A stretch of 64,000 bases of DNA from PALSA-505 sp036495485 (GTDB lineage Bacteria > Actinomycetota > Actinomycetes > Streptosporangiales > Streptosporangiaceae): contig DASXMU010000107.1 of NCBI GenBank assembly GCA_036495485.1, positions 3,112 through 67,111 on the forward strand, written 5' to 3'. Position numbers and translations under genes: made by a program. The notes under the pieces were generated by a model, which worked only from the letters and a program-made list of their open reading frames with translations, did not search any database and was not told where the DNA came from. Below are positions 16,345-24,012 of the stretch, in pieces (within the stretch, counting starts at the first letter, position 1; each line of letters starts with the position of its first letter).

Positions 16345-18174
16345 ATGAAGGTAATCATGATCTCGATGCCCTGGAATCTCCTTGAAACGCCGTCGCTGCC
16401 GCTGGGGATCCTGGGCACGATCATTCGCGGCAACGACGAGCGGCATGAGGTGCAGGAGATATACGGAAACATAAGCTGGGCCGAATACCTGTTAAGCGCC
16501 ACGGACGGCACTGTGACGCCCAGGGACTACGACTATGTCGCGAATGTGGGCGCCTGGTTCGGTATGGGAGACTGGATCTTCGCACCCGCTTTCTACGGCC
16601 ACCCCGACTGGCGCATCGAGCGGTATCTGGAGTATCTGCGATCGCACGCCATTGACCCTCGCCAGTCAGTGCGGATGTCCCGCTACGCGGCCGGTTTCAT
16701 CTCGCTCATGGCACAGCAGATCGCCGCGGCAGAGCCTGAGCTGCTGGGATTCAGCACTACGTTCCAGCAGAACATCCCGTCGCTCGCGCTGGCGAAGGAA
16801 GTGAAGCGGTTGCTGCCGCAGACTCCCATCGTCTTCGGCGGTGGCAACTGTGACGCGCCCATGGGCGCGGCCCTGCAACGTAACTTTCCATTCGTCGACT
16901 ATGTGATTAGCGGCGAGGCAGAACGGTCAGTTACGGAATTTATGGAGTTCATTCAGGGACTGCGGCCCGCCCGCGAGGTCTCTGGCCTGTCGTGGCGTGA
17001 CGACGCCGACCGTACCGTCACCAACGATCCCGGAGCGATTGTCAACATTGAAACGGTCCCACTCCCCGACTATTCGCAATGGTCCGCCACGCTCAATGCA
17101 AGCAGCATACGCGGCTACGTCAAGCCGACACTGCTGTACGAGGCGGCTCGCGGGTGCTGGTGGGGTGAGAAACACACCTGTACCTTCTGCGGGCTGAACG
17201 GGCTGACGATGAAGTTCAGGTCACGGCCCGCCGACCAGGTACTCGCACATCTTCGTGATCTTGTGAGCACCTACCGTGTGCTCGACATCGTGGCTGTCGA
17301 CAACATACTCGACATCGGATACCTGAAGACGCTGCTGCCCCGGCTCAGCGACGAGGACTGGGATCTCCATTTCTATTACGAAGTGAAATCAAACCTCAGC
17401 GAAGCAGACGTCGAAATGCTCAGGCGAGCCGGGCTTGTGCATATCCAGCCCGGGATCGAGAACCTGAGCTCACGGGTTCTGCGGATCATGAACAAGGGTG
17501 TGCATGCCACCCAGAACGTGCGCCTTCTCAGGGACTGCGAGGACAATGACATAACGGTCGACTGGAATTACCTGTATGGGTTTCCCGCCGAGTCTGACGA
17601 CGACTACGCGTCAGTTCTGGAGCAGTTGCCCGCGCTGGCGCACCTGCAGCCTCCCAGTGGCAGCGTGCGGATTCTGCTCGAACGCTACAGCCCGTACTTC
17701 ACTCTGCCGGGGCTCGGGTTCCACGACCGGCGGCCCGCCGCACTCTACCAGCATGTCTACGATCTGCCGCCCGCCGAACTCGCCGACCTCGTCTACCAGT
17801 TCGATACTGACGACCAGGGTATCGGGCGCCAGCGGAGCCAGCAGATGCGCGCGGCAATCAGGGCGTGGAAAGATGCCTACCCCGCCAGCAGCCTGACGTG
17901 CACGCGCCTGCCCGATGGCTCGGCGGTGATCACGGACCGCCGGGTTGGCTGGCCGGAACGTCAGACCAGGCTCACTCCGGGAGCCCAGTGCGCGGCGTAC
18001 GAAGCCATGCGAACATCGCGCACGGTCCGCGCGATCGCCGGCCGCGTGGGAATCAGCGCCGGCCAGATAGCTGGGTGGGTGCGCGAGTGGCGTGACCTCG
18101 GCCTGGTGTTTGAGGACGACGGCAGGGTGGTGGCGCTCGCCACCCGGCGCGCCAGCCTGAAGCGGTTCGGCTGA
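16345..18174 (+). CDS. cobalamin-type radical SAM enzyme of the RiPP-maturase (rSAM_ocin) family
   Basis: The 609-residue protein has an N-terminal Rossmann, B12-binding-like domain (about 1-230) without a DxHxxG motif. A radical SAM barrel follows, with the [4Fe-4S] cysteines C271, C279 and C282 in RGCWWGEKHTCTFCGLNG, a CX7CX2C spacing. A C-terminal winged-helix-like region spans about 545-600. The cysteine motif and the CGLNG tail are those of the RiPP maturation radical SAM protein family, which includes C-methyltransferases. A TTA codon at Leu50 (16492-16494) suggests bldA-dependent translation. GAGGG precedes the ATG. No classical precursor peptide gene is visible, so the substrate may be the NRPS product, a carrier-bound unit or an unlinked peptide. 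Confidence 0.85.
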   Translation: MKVIMISMPWNLLETPSLPLGILGTIIRGNDERHEVQEIYGNISWAEYLLSATDGTVTPRDYDYVANVGAWFGMGDWIFAPAFYGHPDWRIERYLEYLRSHAIDPRQSVRMSRYAAGFISLMAQQIAAAEPELLGFSTTFQQNIPSLALAKEVKRLLPQTPIVFGGGNCDAPMGAALQRNFPFVDYVISGEAERSVTEFMEFIQGLRPAREVSGLSWRDDADRTVTNDPGAIVNIETVPLPDYSQWSATLNASSIRGYVKPTLLYEAARGCWWGEKHTCTFCGLNGLTMKFRSRPADQVLAHLRDLVSTYRVLDIVAVDNILDIGYLKTLLPRLSDEDWDLHFYYEVKSNLSEADVEMLRRAGLVHIQPGIENLSSRVLRIMNKGVHATQNVRLLRDCEDNDITVDWNYLYGFPAESDDDYASVLEQLPALAHLQPPSGSVRILLERYSPYFTLPGLGFHDRRPAALYQHVYDLPPAELADLVYQFDTDDQGIGRQRSQQMRAAIRAWKDAYPASSLTCTRLPDGSAVITDRRVGWPERQTRLTPGAQCAAYEAMRTSRTVRAIAGRVGISAGQIAGWVREWRDLGLVFEDDGRVVALATRRASLKRFG

Positions 18175-18183
18175 GGGGGACCG

Positions 18184-18678
18184 ATGTACCTGACGACAAG
18201 CGGCCTTACCCCAGCAATGCTCATCTCGGCGGCCGGGGCTGGGCGTTTCCTGAAGTTCATCGCCGAGTTGCGCGAGATGACGGCACGAGGTGACGTGATC
18301 GCCTGGCACGCTGAGACCGACGGCGACGTCGACTTGAGTCCGCTCTTTCACCTGTGCCCGCCTTCGTCGGCGGAGCCGGCCGGCCGGGTGACCGAGTGGC
18401 GCGAGTCCTACCGCCCCGGCCTGCGCTACTACCGGAGAGGCCCAGGTTTCGTCGTGGCGTATGACCATCACCCCGCCACCGGCCCCCGGGAAGTCACCTT
18501 GACCATTCCATCTGATATCGCCTTGTTCGACCGGCTTCACAGCCCGGGTGCCGTACCCGCCGGCAGCCGGTCGGCGGCGCGCCTGCGCCAAGCGGGGCTG
18601 CTATTCGACCTCGGCTGCGAGTCAGTAGTACCAATCGGCCGTCTGCGCCGTCTTACGCTTCCGACAAATGTGCTATGA
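18184..18678 (+). CDS. small protein of unknown function in the radical SAM operon
   Basis: This 164-residue soluble protein has no catalytic motif that I can recognise. It starts 9 bp after the radical SAM stop behind AGGGGGA and overlaps the O-methyltransferase start (ATGA), so it is a fixed member of the three-gene operon. Features include ELREMTARGDVIAWHAETDG, a WRESYRPGLRYYRRGPGF stretch and a basic C-terminus. From memory, DUF5825-type proteins accompany actinobacterial RiPP-type radical SAM enzymes; this could be one, but I could not verify that. A substrate-recognition or partner role is an inference from context. Confidence 0.7.
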   Translation: MYLTTSGLTPAMLISAAGAGRFLKFIAELREMTARGDVIAWHAETDGDVDLSPLFHLCPPSSAEPAGRVTEWRESYRPGLRYYRRGPGFVVAYDHHPATGPREVTLTIPSDIALFDRLHSPGAVPAGSRSAARLRQAGLLFDLGCESVVPIGRLRRLTLPTNVL

Positions 18679-19718
18679 GATTCAGGAGACAAAGTGAAGA
18701 ATTCCTGGAAGTGACTCAGCCTGCACGGGCAGACGACGAATACCTGGGTGATATGCTCGGCGGCCACGTCATCACCCAGATCATCGCTTCGGCAGTGCGA
18801 TTCGGCCTTCCAGATCTGCTTGCCCATGGGTCAGTATCTGGCCGTCAGCTTAGCGCGCTTACCGGAATTGGATTGCCGGAACTGCGACGGTTCATGCGTG
18901 CGCTTGCTGGGCTTGGCCTGGTGACGGCAACCGGCACCGGGGACTACCAGGGCACGCCGCTGGCCCGGCACTTGCTGCGTGACAGCGGCAGGCTGCACGG
19001 CCACGCGCTGATGTCCGGCCAGGAATATTACGAGGCATGGTCTGAGCTGGACTCGGTTCTGCGTACCGGCAAGTCTGCATACGAGTTGCGTCACGGACGC
19101 GATCTTTGGGCAAGGCTCTCCGACGACGAAGACCTGGCAACATCCTTTAACCGGACCATGCGGTGGAACATGGAGCGGACTCTAGCCGAGATCCTCGATC
19201 TCTACAGCTTTCCCGAGAGGGGAATCATCGCAGACCTGGGGGCTGGCGATGGCGCTTTGTCGGCCACGCTCCTACGGCGGTATCCAGGCCTGCGGGCCAT
19301 CGTGTTCGAGCAGCCTTCTGCCGTTTGCCACTCTAGCCGGGCGATGAGGGCACAGGGCCTGGCTGACCGATGCGAGTTCATCGGCGGCAGCTTCCTGGAC
19401 GCGGTTCCCCAGGGGGCTGACCTTTACCTGCTGAAGTCAGTGATCCACAACTGGGATGACGCAACGGCGGTGCGGATTCTCAGCAACTGCCGGGATGCCA
19501 TGAGCCCAGATAACCGGCTTATCCTCATCGAACGGGCCAGATTTGATGGTGACCCACTGGAAGTGGCGGTGCGCGACCTGGCCATGTTGGTGCTCTTTGG
19601 CTCGCACGACCGGACCAGCAAAGAATACGGCGAGCTCATGAGACAAGCCGGGCTGCGAGTGATCTGCACTGCCATGGGCCCCTCAGGTATCTGCGTGCTG
19701 GAAGCCGGGGCAGCATAG
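18675..19718 (+). CDS. O-methyltransferase (Methyltransf_2, dimerising type)
   Basis: The 347-residue protein has an N-terminal winged-helix dimerisation domain (about 20-110, IIASAVRFGLPDLLAHGSVS) and a C-terminal SAM-binding domain. The SAM motif is DLGAGDGALSATLL, and the catalytic-type His lies in SVIHNWDDATAVRIL. These are features of small-molecule O-methyltransferases in antibiotic pathways. Its start overlaps the preceding gene by ATGA, so it is translated with the radical SAM operon. It probably methylates a hydroxyl, perhaps one created by the hydroxylases or P450 nearby. Confidence 0.9.
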   Translation: MRFRRQSEEFLEVTQPARADDEYLGDMLGGHVITQIIASAVRFGLPDLLAHGSVSGRQLSALTGIGLPELRRFMRALAGLGLVTATGTGDYQGTPLARHLLRDSGRLHGHALMSGQEYYEAWSELDSVLRTGKSAYELRHGRDLWARLSDDEDLATSFNRTMRWNMERTLAEILDLYSFPERGIIADLGAGDGALSATLLRRYPGLRAIVFEQPSAVCHSSRAMRAQGLADRCEFIGGSFLDAVPQGADLYLLKSVIHNWDDATAVRILSNCRDAMSPDNRLILIERARFDGDPLEVAVRDLAMLVLFGSHDRTSKEYGELMRQAGLRVICTAMGPSGICVLEAGAA

Positions 19719-19799
19719 TAGCGGCACTATGCCGAGGACGACTACAGGGAGGCTCGCTCGAAGAGCCGCTGCCCCTCATACTGCCGGAGTGGAGCAATC

Positions 19800-20243
19800 A
19801 TGACAGAACCCGCGCCCCGCACCGACTATGCCGATCTTCCCGCGGCCGAAGAGGATCGTGACGCCAGGACCCGGGCCCGGCTGGAGCAGCACTGGGGGGC
19901 CTCAGAGAGCGGGGACATCGACACCGAGCACGCGATCTACGCCGAAGATGCGATCCTGGACTACCAGCAGTCGGGGGAACGCTTCCGTGGCCGGTCAAAG
20001 ATCCAGGCCCAGCGCGGCGGGCACCCGGCTGAACGCCACTTCACTGTCCTGCGGATCCGGGGCGGCGGCGACCTGTGGGTGAGCGAGTGCGTGATCACCT
20101 ATGACGGCGTACCCACCTACTCGGTGAGTGTCATGGAGTTCACCGGCGATCTGGTCACGCACGAGACCCAGTACTTTGCCGACCCCTTCCCCGCGCCCGC
20201 ATCGCGGGTGGCGCTAGCTGAGCCGATCCCTGGCCACGACTGA
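19800..20243 (+). CDS. SnoaL-like / NTF2-fold protein
   Basis: The 147-residue protein shows the SnoaL-like NTF2 fold pattern: an N-terminal helix (RARLEQHWGASESGDID), IYAEDAILDYQQSGERFRGR, and a closing MEFTGDLVTHETQYFADPF strand pair. Family members include polyketide cyclases, isomerases, hydroxylases and non-catalytic proteins, so no reaction can be assigned. It follows the O-methyltransferase by 81 bp on the same strand and may be part of that operon. Confidence 0.82.
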   Translation: MTEPAPRTDYADLPAAEEDRDARTRARLEQHWGASESGDIDTEHAIYAEDAILDYQQSGERFRGRSKIQAQRGGHPAERHFTVLRIRGGGDLWVSECVITYDGVPTYSVSVMEFTGDLVTHETQYFADPFPAPASRVALAEPIPGHD

Positions 20244-20253
20244 CCGTGCATTC

Positions 20254-20282
20254 AAACGGCGCCGCACCTGGGCCGGCCGTTT
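20254..20282. terminator. convergent terminator hairpin
   Basis: AAACGGC at 20254-20260 pairs with GCCGTTT at 20276-20282, with further GC pairing possible inside the 15-base loop. It lies in the 56-bp gap between the convergent SnoaL-like and Cys-rich protein genes. A and T runs on the two outer flanks make it suitable as a bidirectional terminator. Confidence 0.6.
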
Positions 20283-20299
20283 ACCTAAGCGGAATTGAG

Positions 20300-20638
20300 C
20301 TAAGGGCAATTGATCGTATAGGACTGGCAGCCAGGCCTGTGAGCGACCGTGCAGGAGGTGACAGTCTTGCCGCCGGGGCACACGCACCGGTAGCAGCACT
20401 GCCCGCTCGGGCACGTTTTCCCGCAAGCGCCTTTGTCATAAGTGCACAGGCCGGTGCCGCCATGCGGTTTTTGCCCTTTTGACCTCACCGCGGCGGAGGC
20501 TGACATTCCTGCGAGTTCCGCACCGCCACCTATGAAGGCGGCGGCGACCGCGCCGATGACGCCGGCCCGGCGGAGGAAATGACGACGGGTGGGGCCCTCG
20601 TGACTCTCGCCACCCTGGCCGTTATTCCCGTATGACAT
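20300..20638 (-). CDS. Tat-exported cysteine-rich protein, MauA-like context
   Basis: The protein has about 112 residues and a clear twin-arginine signal, TRRHFLRR, followed by a hydrophobic core and a likely cleavage after SASA. The mature part is only about 60 residues. It has ten cysteines in patterns such as CPSGQCCYRCVCPGG and no tryptophan. The methylamine dehydrogenase light chain (MauA) is also a small, Tat-exported, disulfide-rich protein matured by MauD and MauE. Here the divergent genes are MauE- and MauD-like. Without tryptophan it cannot form the TTQ cofactor, so its function must differ. I chose the ATG at 20638, with GGAAGGGAG upstream, over 20644. Confidence 0.8.
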   Translation of the reverse strand: MSYGNNGQGGESHEGPTRRHFLRRAGVIGAVAAAFIGGGAELAGMSASAAVRSKGQKPHGGTGLCTYDKGACGKTCPSGQCCYRCVCPGGKTVTSCTVAHRPGCQSYTINCP

Positions 20639-20931
20639 CTGCATCTCCCTTCCCCGGCAGAGGAACGGTAAACGATATCTCCCCCCGCTGAGGATGTTAC
20701 TCTTTCCGGTTGCCCGGTGACCCGAACTCGCGGGCGAGTATTGACTAGCCCTCTGGTAACCTCATCCTTACGGACTGGTTAGAAACGCCCTTTCCGGCGT
20801 GTGGCAATGACCGTATTAACGATCTTCCCTCGCTCAACCATTCAGCAGGGATGTAGGATCGCATTGAGCTGGGGCTTAGGTGTTCTTTGTGGAACGCTGT
20901 GTGCCAGGTGCATCAGTGATCGCAGAGCCAG
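20639..20931. promoter_or_regulatory. divergent promoter region of the Mau-like cassette
   Basis: This 293-bp gap lies between the divergent Cys-rich protein and MauE-like genes. It is less GC-rich than the surroundings (for example around 20690-20830), as expected for promoters. I see no convincing ORF in it. No specific operator is claimed. Confidence 0.4.
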
Positions 20932-21570
20932 ATGGGACTGGAGACAGTGGCGGGACTGGTTATGCTCGCCGTGCGGTGGTTCCTCGCCGGCGTTTTCCTT
21001 CGATCCGGTGTGGGCAAGGTCACCGCGCTGGCACAGTTCCGCACAGCGGTCGCGAACTACCGGCTGCTGCCCGCTGTGCTGGTCGCACCGGTCGCCTACG
21101 GCCTGCCCTTCGCTGAGATCGCGGCCGCCATCCTGCTCGCCCTGGGCATCTTGCCGTTGGTCGTCGCGGCCGCTCTGGCGCTGCTGCTGCTCGCGTTCGC
21201 CGTGGCCATCGCGGTGAACCTGGCCCGGGGCCGCGTGATCGACTGCGGGTGCGCGGGCTCCGCCGCGGCACCCCGGATGATCAGCTGGCGGCATGTGGTG
21301 ACCGACCTGGTACTCGCCGGCGCGGCGGTGGCGGTGGCGACGGTGCCTCCCCCTGCGGATCTGTGGCTGGGGCCGCGCGGCCTGGCCAGTGTCGCGACGC
21401 CGGCGGGAGGCGTGTTCCCGGTCCTCCTCTCCGTCCTGGTCTGCCTCGCCGTCGTGACGCTGCTGCGCCGGACTGGCGCCGTCATGGCCCTGGTCAGGGC
21501 TACCGGAGAGAGTCTCAAGGAAGCGGATGGGGTATCCCATCCCGCTCGCAGCGACCCTGGGAGGCGATGA
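20932..21570 (+). CDS. MauE/DoxX-like membrane protein
   Basis: The 212-residue protein has four to five hydrophobic segments. It opens with VRWFLAGVFLRSGVGKVTALAQFRTAVANY, typical of MauE-family DoxX-like proteins, and has a periplasm-facing CGC motif in RGRVIDCGCAGS. MauE is a membrane component needed, with MauD, for disulfide formation in the methylamine dehydrogenase light chain. The C-terminal half is a further membrane region with a basic tail. It overlaps the next gene by a few bases, so the two are coupled. The likely role is to pass electrons across the membrane to support oxidative folding of an exported protein. Confidence 0.85.
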   Translation: MGLETVAGLVMLAVRWFLAGVFLRSGVGKVTALAQFRTAVANYRLLPAVLVAPVAYGLPFAEIAAAILLALGILPLVVAAALALLLLAFAVAIAVNLARGRVIDCGCAGSAAAPRMISWRHVVTDLVLAGAAVAVATVPPPADLWLGPRGLASVATPAGGVFPVLLSVLVCLAVVTLLRRTGAVMALVRATGESLKEADGVSHPARSDPGRR

Positions 21571-22106
21571 TGCCGATCGGCTGGGCCGTCACTGTCGTAG
21601 TCCTGTGCGTCGCGGTTGTGGTGCTCGCGATCGTCGTGCTTGGGCTGCTCCGGCAGGTAACCCCGGTCCTCGAGCAGGCAGCGACGGCCATCAGGGCGGC
21701 CCCCGGTCTCGAGTCGCAGGGCCCTCCCGTCGGCCACCGGATACCGGACTTCACCGTGAGCGGAACCGGCGGAGTTATCACCGCGGAGCAGTTGCGCGGA
21801 CGGCCGTCGGTGTTGCTGTTCCTGAGCGTCGGCTGCGGCCCGTGCGAGGATCTTGCGGCTGAGCTGCACAGCTCCGATCCCGGTGACCTGACCGGTCGGC
21901 TGGTCGTCGTCACCGAACCCGACGGGCCGGACAAGCTCAGGCTGCCCGCTGGACTGCGGATCCTGATTGAGCAGAACAGGGAAGTATCAGACCCGTTGTC
22001 CGTCATCGGCACCCCGTTCGGGATCGCGCTGGACTCGGCGGGAATTGTCACCGCCACCGGTATCCCCAACACGCTGGAACAGCTCAGCGGCCTGCTGGAT
22101 CGTTGA
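21567..22106 (+). CDS. MauD/TlpA-like membrane-anchored thioredoxin
   Basis: The 179-residue protein has an N-terminal membrane anchor (WAVTVVVLCVAVVVLAIVVL). An extracytoplasmic thioredoxin-like domain follows, with the redox motif CGPC in FLSVGCGPCEDLAAEL and a cis-proline loop candidate in VIGTPFGIALD. This matches MauD/TlpA-type thiol-disulfide proteins. It overlaps the MauE-like gene (start ATG at 21567 or 21570 behind GGGAGG). The divergent Cys-rich Tat protein is the obvious client. The two genes probably form a dedicated oxidative-folding pair. Confidence 0.87.
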   Translation: MMPIGWAVTVVVLCVAVVVLAIVVLGLLRQVTPVLEQAATAIRAAPGLESQGPPVGHRIPDFTVSGTGGVITAEQLRGRPSVLLFLSVGCGPCEDLAAELHSSDPGDLTGRLVVVTEPDGPDKLRLPAGLRILIEQNREVSDPLSVIGTPFGIALDSAGIVTATGIPNTLEQLSGLLDR

Positions 22107-22211
22107 CCGGTACGCTAAAAGGGACGTGATGTCATCGACACCGGCCCTGGTCATTATCTGCCACCGTGGATTACAGCAGCACTGGTAGCCTTGTCCGTCG
22201 CGGCTGGGGGA

Positions 22212-22478
22212 GTAACCCCGTAACAACCCCTAAACCATATCTCACATCGGCAAGGGCTGGTAGGGGTATATCGGAGACAATGGTCATCTGCGGCATTCAT
22301 TATGCCAATGACCAGGAAACTGGGTTAGGGGTTGTGGGCGGCCGGCCAGGTGCTTAGTGTGCGTAAAAGGCATGTGCCTGGAAGGGGGATGCGCGTGGAC
22401 TGCGCGTTCGTGGAAACCGTGATGTCGTTGCAGGCCCGGCCCGATGACATCGAGTCGCTGCCATTGCCGGAATCGTAC
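22212..22478 (+). repeat. left arm of inverted repeat: CCR promoter and 5' coding region
   Basis: This segment, the promoter region plus about the first 30 codons of the CCR gene, aligns with the reverse complement of roughly 25545-25826. Conserved blocks include CATCTGCGGCATTCATTATG, TTAGGGGTTG, AGGTGCTTAG and GCGTTCGTGGAAACC. Small indels and many substitutions show that the duplication is old. Within it, TTAGGGGTTG occurs at 22325-22334 and, on the other strand, at 22224-22233. Confidence 0.85.
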
Positions 22479-23735
22479 CGGGCAGCCGTGCTGTTCAAGG
22501 ATGAACAGCACATGTTCGACGGAATTCCGGTGGCGCATCGCGACCCCGCCAAGTCCCTGCACCTGACGGAGGTGCCCACGCCAGCACCGGGACCCGGGGA
22601 AGTCCTGGTGGCGACGATGGCGAGTTCCGTGAATTACAACACGGTCTGGAGCGCGATGTTCGAGCCCGTGCCCACGTTCGCGTTCCTGGAGCGGTACGCG
22701 CGCACTGGGGGACTCGCGGCCAGGCACGACCAGCCTTACCACGTCGTCGGGTCCGACCTCGCCGGGGTTGTGCTGCGGACGGGGCCCGGCGTCCGGCGCT
22801 GGCGCCCGGGCCAGCGGGTGGTGGCCCACTGCCTCAGCGTCGAGCTGGAAGACCCCGCGGGCCATGACGACTCGATGCTCGATCCCGAGCAGCGGATCTG
22901 GGGATTCGAAACCAACTTCGGCGGGCTCGCCGAGCTCGCACTGGTCAAGGCAAACCAGCTGATGCCCAAGCCGGCTCACCTGACCTGGGAGGAGGCTGCT
23001 GTGTCCGGGCTGGTTAACTCGACCGCGTACAGGCAGCTCGTCTCGCGCAACGGTGCGGACATGCGGCAGGGGGACAACGTCCTCATCTGGGGCGCGGCCG
23101 GCGGCCTGGGCTCGTATGCCACCCAGTACGCGCTGGCTGGGGGCGCCTTCCCGATCTGCGTGGTGTCCAGCCCTCGTAAGGCCGGGATCTGCCGGGCGAT
23201 GGGCGCGGAGGCGGTCATCGACCGCAGTGCGGAGAACTACCGTTTCTGGTCCGACGACCATACCCAGGACCCCCGCGAATGGCGGCGGTTCGGCCAGCGC
23301 ATCAGGGAACTGACGGGCGGCGAGGACGTGGACGTCGTCTTCGAGCATCCAGGGCGCGACACCTTCGGCGCCTCTGTCTACGTCGCCCGTCGCGGCGGCA
23401 CGGTCGTCACCTGCGCGTCGACCACCGGATACCTGCATGAGTTCGACAACAGGTACCTGTGGATGAAGGTCAAGCGGATCACCGGCTCGCACTTCGCCAA
23501 CTATTACGAGGCGTGGCAGGCGAACCGGCTGATCACGCGAGGCCGGATCCATCCGTCGCTATCGCGCACGTATCCGCTGGCAGACGTCGGCCTGGCGGTC
23601 GAGGCCGTCCGCGGGAACCGGCACCAGGGCAAGGTGGGCGTGCTGTGCCTCGCCGCGACGGAGGGCGCAGGGGTGGACGCGCCGGAGTTCCGCGCCCGCC
23701 ATGAGGCCGCAATCAACCGGTTCCGCGACCGATGA
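22389..23735 (+). CDS. ccr: crotonyl-CoA carboxylase/reductase
   Basis: This roughly 448-residue medium-chain reductase converts enoyl-CoA, CO2 and NADPH into alkylmalonyl-CoA (ethylmalonyl-CoA from crotonyl-CoA), a PKS extender unit. Family hallmarks are VNYNTVW, IWGFETNFGGLAE and GYLHEFDNRYLWMKVKR, containing the Asn, Phe/Glu and His of the CO2 pocket. The NADPH loop is GAAGGLGSYA. Upstream in-frame starts exist at 22332; 22389 (ATG) or 22395 (GTG) behind GGAAGGGGG are better. Its stop overlaps the ATG of a wrecked PKS gene (ATGA), so it once headed a PKS operon. None of the surviving AT domains has an obvious ethylmalonyl motif. Confidence 0.93.
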   Translation: MRVDCAFVETVMSLQARPDDIESLPLPESYRAAVLFKDEQHMFDGIPVAHRDPAKSLHLTEVPTPAPGPGEVLVATMASSVNYNTVWSAMFEPVPTFAFLERYARTGGLAARHDQPYHVVGSDLAGVVLRTGPGVRRWRPGQRVVAHCLSVELEDPAGHDDSMLDPEQRIWGFETNFGGLAELALVKANQLMPKPAHLTWEEAAVSGLVNSTAYRQLVSRNGADMRQGDNVLIWGAAGGLGSYATQYALAGGAFPICVVSSPRKAGICRAMGAEAVIDRSAENYRFWSDDHTQDPREWRRFGQRIRELTGGEDVDVVFEHPGRDTFGASVYVARRGGTVVTCASTTGYLHEFDNRYLWMKVKRITGSHFANYYEAWQANRLITRGRIHPSLSRTYPLADVGLAVEAVRGNRHQGKVGVLCLAATEGAGVDAPEFRARHEAAINRFRDR

Positions 23736-24012
23736 CCGATCAGGCCATCGCGGTCATCGGGCTGTCCGGCCGGCTCCCCGCCGCCCTGGCCCGCGATCGT
23801 TCTGGCGGATGCTGCGCGACGGCGTCGACGGGGTCACCGAGGTGCCCGGCGGACGGTGGGACGCGGTCGCGCTGCTCGCGGAGGGAATCGGGCACGGCGG
23901 CCTCCTGAGCGGCGTCGGACGGCGGCTTTCCGAGCGGCGTCGGACGGCGGCCTCCTGAGCGGCGTCGACCTGTTCGATCCGGAGTTCTTCGGCATCTCCT
24001 CGCGGGAGGCCG
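23732..24012 (+). pseudogene. truncated and frameshifted PKS ketosynthase N-terminus
   Basis: The ATG at 23732 overlaps the CCR stop. It opens a typical KS start, MTDQAIAVIGLSGRLPAA. After a one-base frameshift the sequence continues as RSFWRMLRDGVDGVTEVPGG. A 25-bp unit is then present three times (23896-23969), which breaks the frame again. Collapsing it to one copy restores GHGGLLSGVDLFDPEFFGIS. Homology stops at SREAV, just before the expected MDPQQR, and directly abuts the 3' end of the ferredoxin gene on the other strand. The rest of the synthase is gone, so this is the scar of a deleted PKS. Confidence 0.85.
23896..23969 (+). repeat. 25-bp unit repeated three times in the PKS remnant
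   Basis: Units at 23896-23920, 23921-23945 and 23946-23969 are nearly identical; the middle one differs at a few bases and the last lacks one G. The period is not a multiple of three, so the expansion by itself disrupts the reading frame. Confidence 0.9.

Noticed and set aside
15704..16348. 214-codon plus-strand ORF as a real gene
   Set aside because: Its 5' half is antisense to the solute-binding lipoprotein. Only the 3' part resembles MFS, and then only across a frameshift, so it is treated as a pseudogene fragment.
19729..19803. 24-codon ORF overlapping the SnoaL-like start (possible leader peptide)
   Set aside because: It has no ribosome binding site and uses rare Arg codons. Its features do not exceed chance for this length.
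20300..20638. Bona fide methylamine dehydrogenase light chain
   Set aside because: The mature protein has no tryptophan, so the TTQ cofactor cannot form. No heavy-chain gene is nearby.
21249..21566. Upstream extension of the MauD-like ORF
   Set aside because: This part overlaps the MauE-like gene in another frame and is Arg/Gly-rich. The membrane anchor begins at the ATG at 21567/21570.
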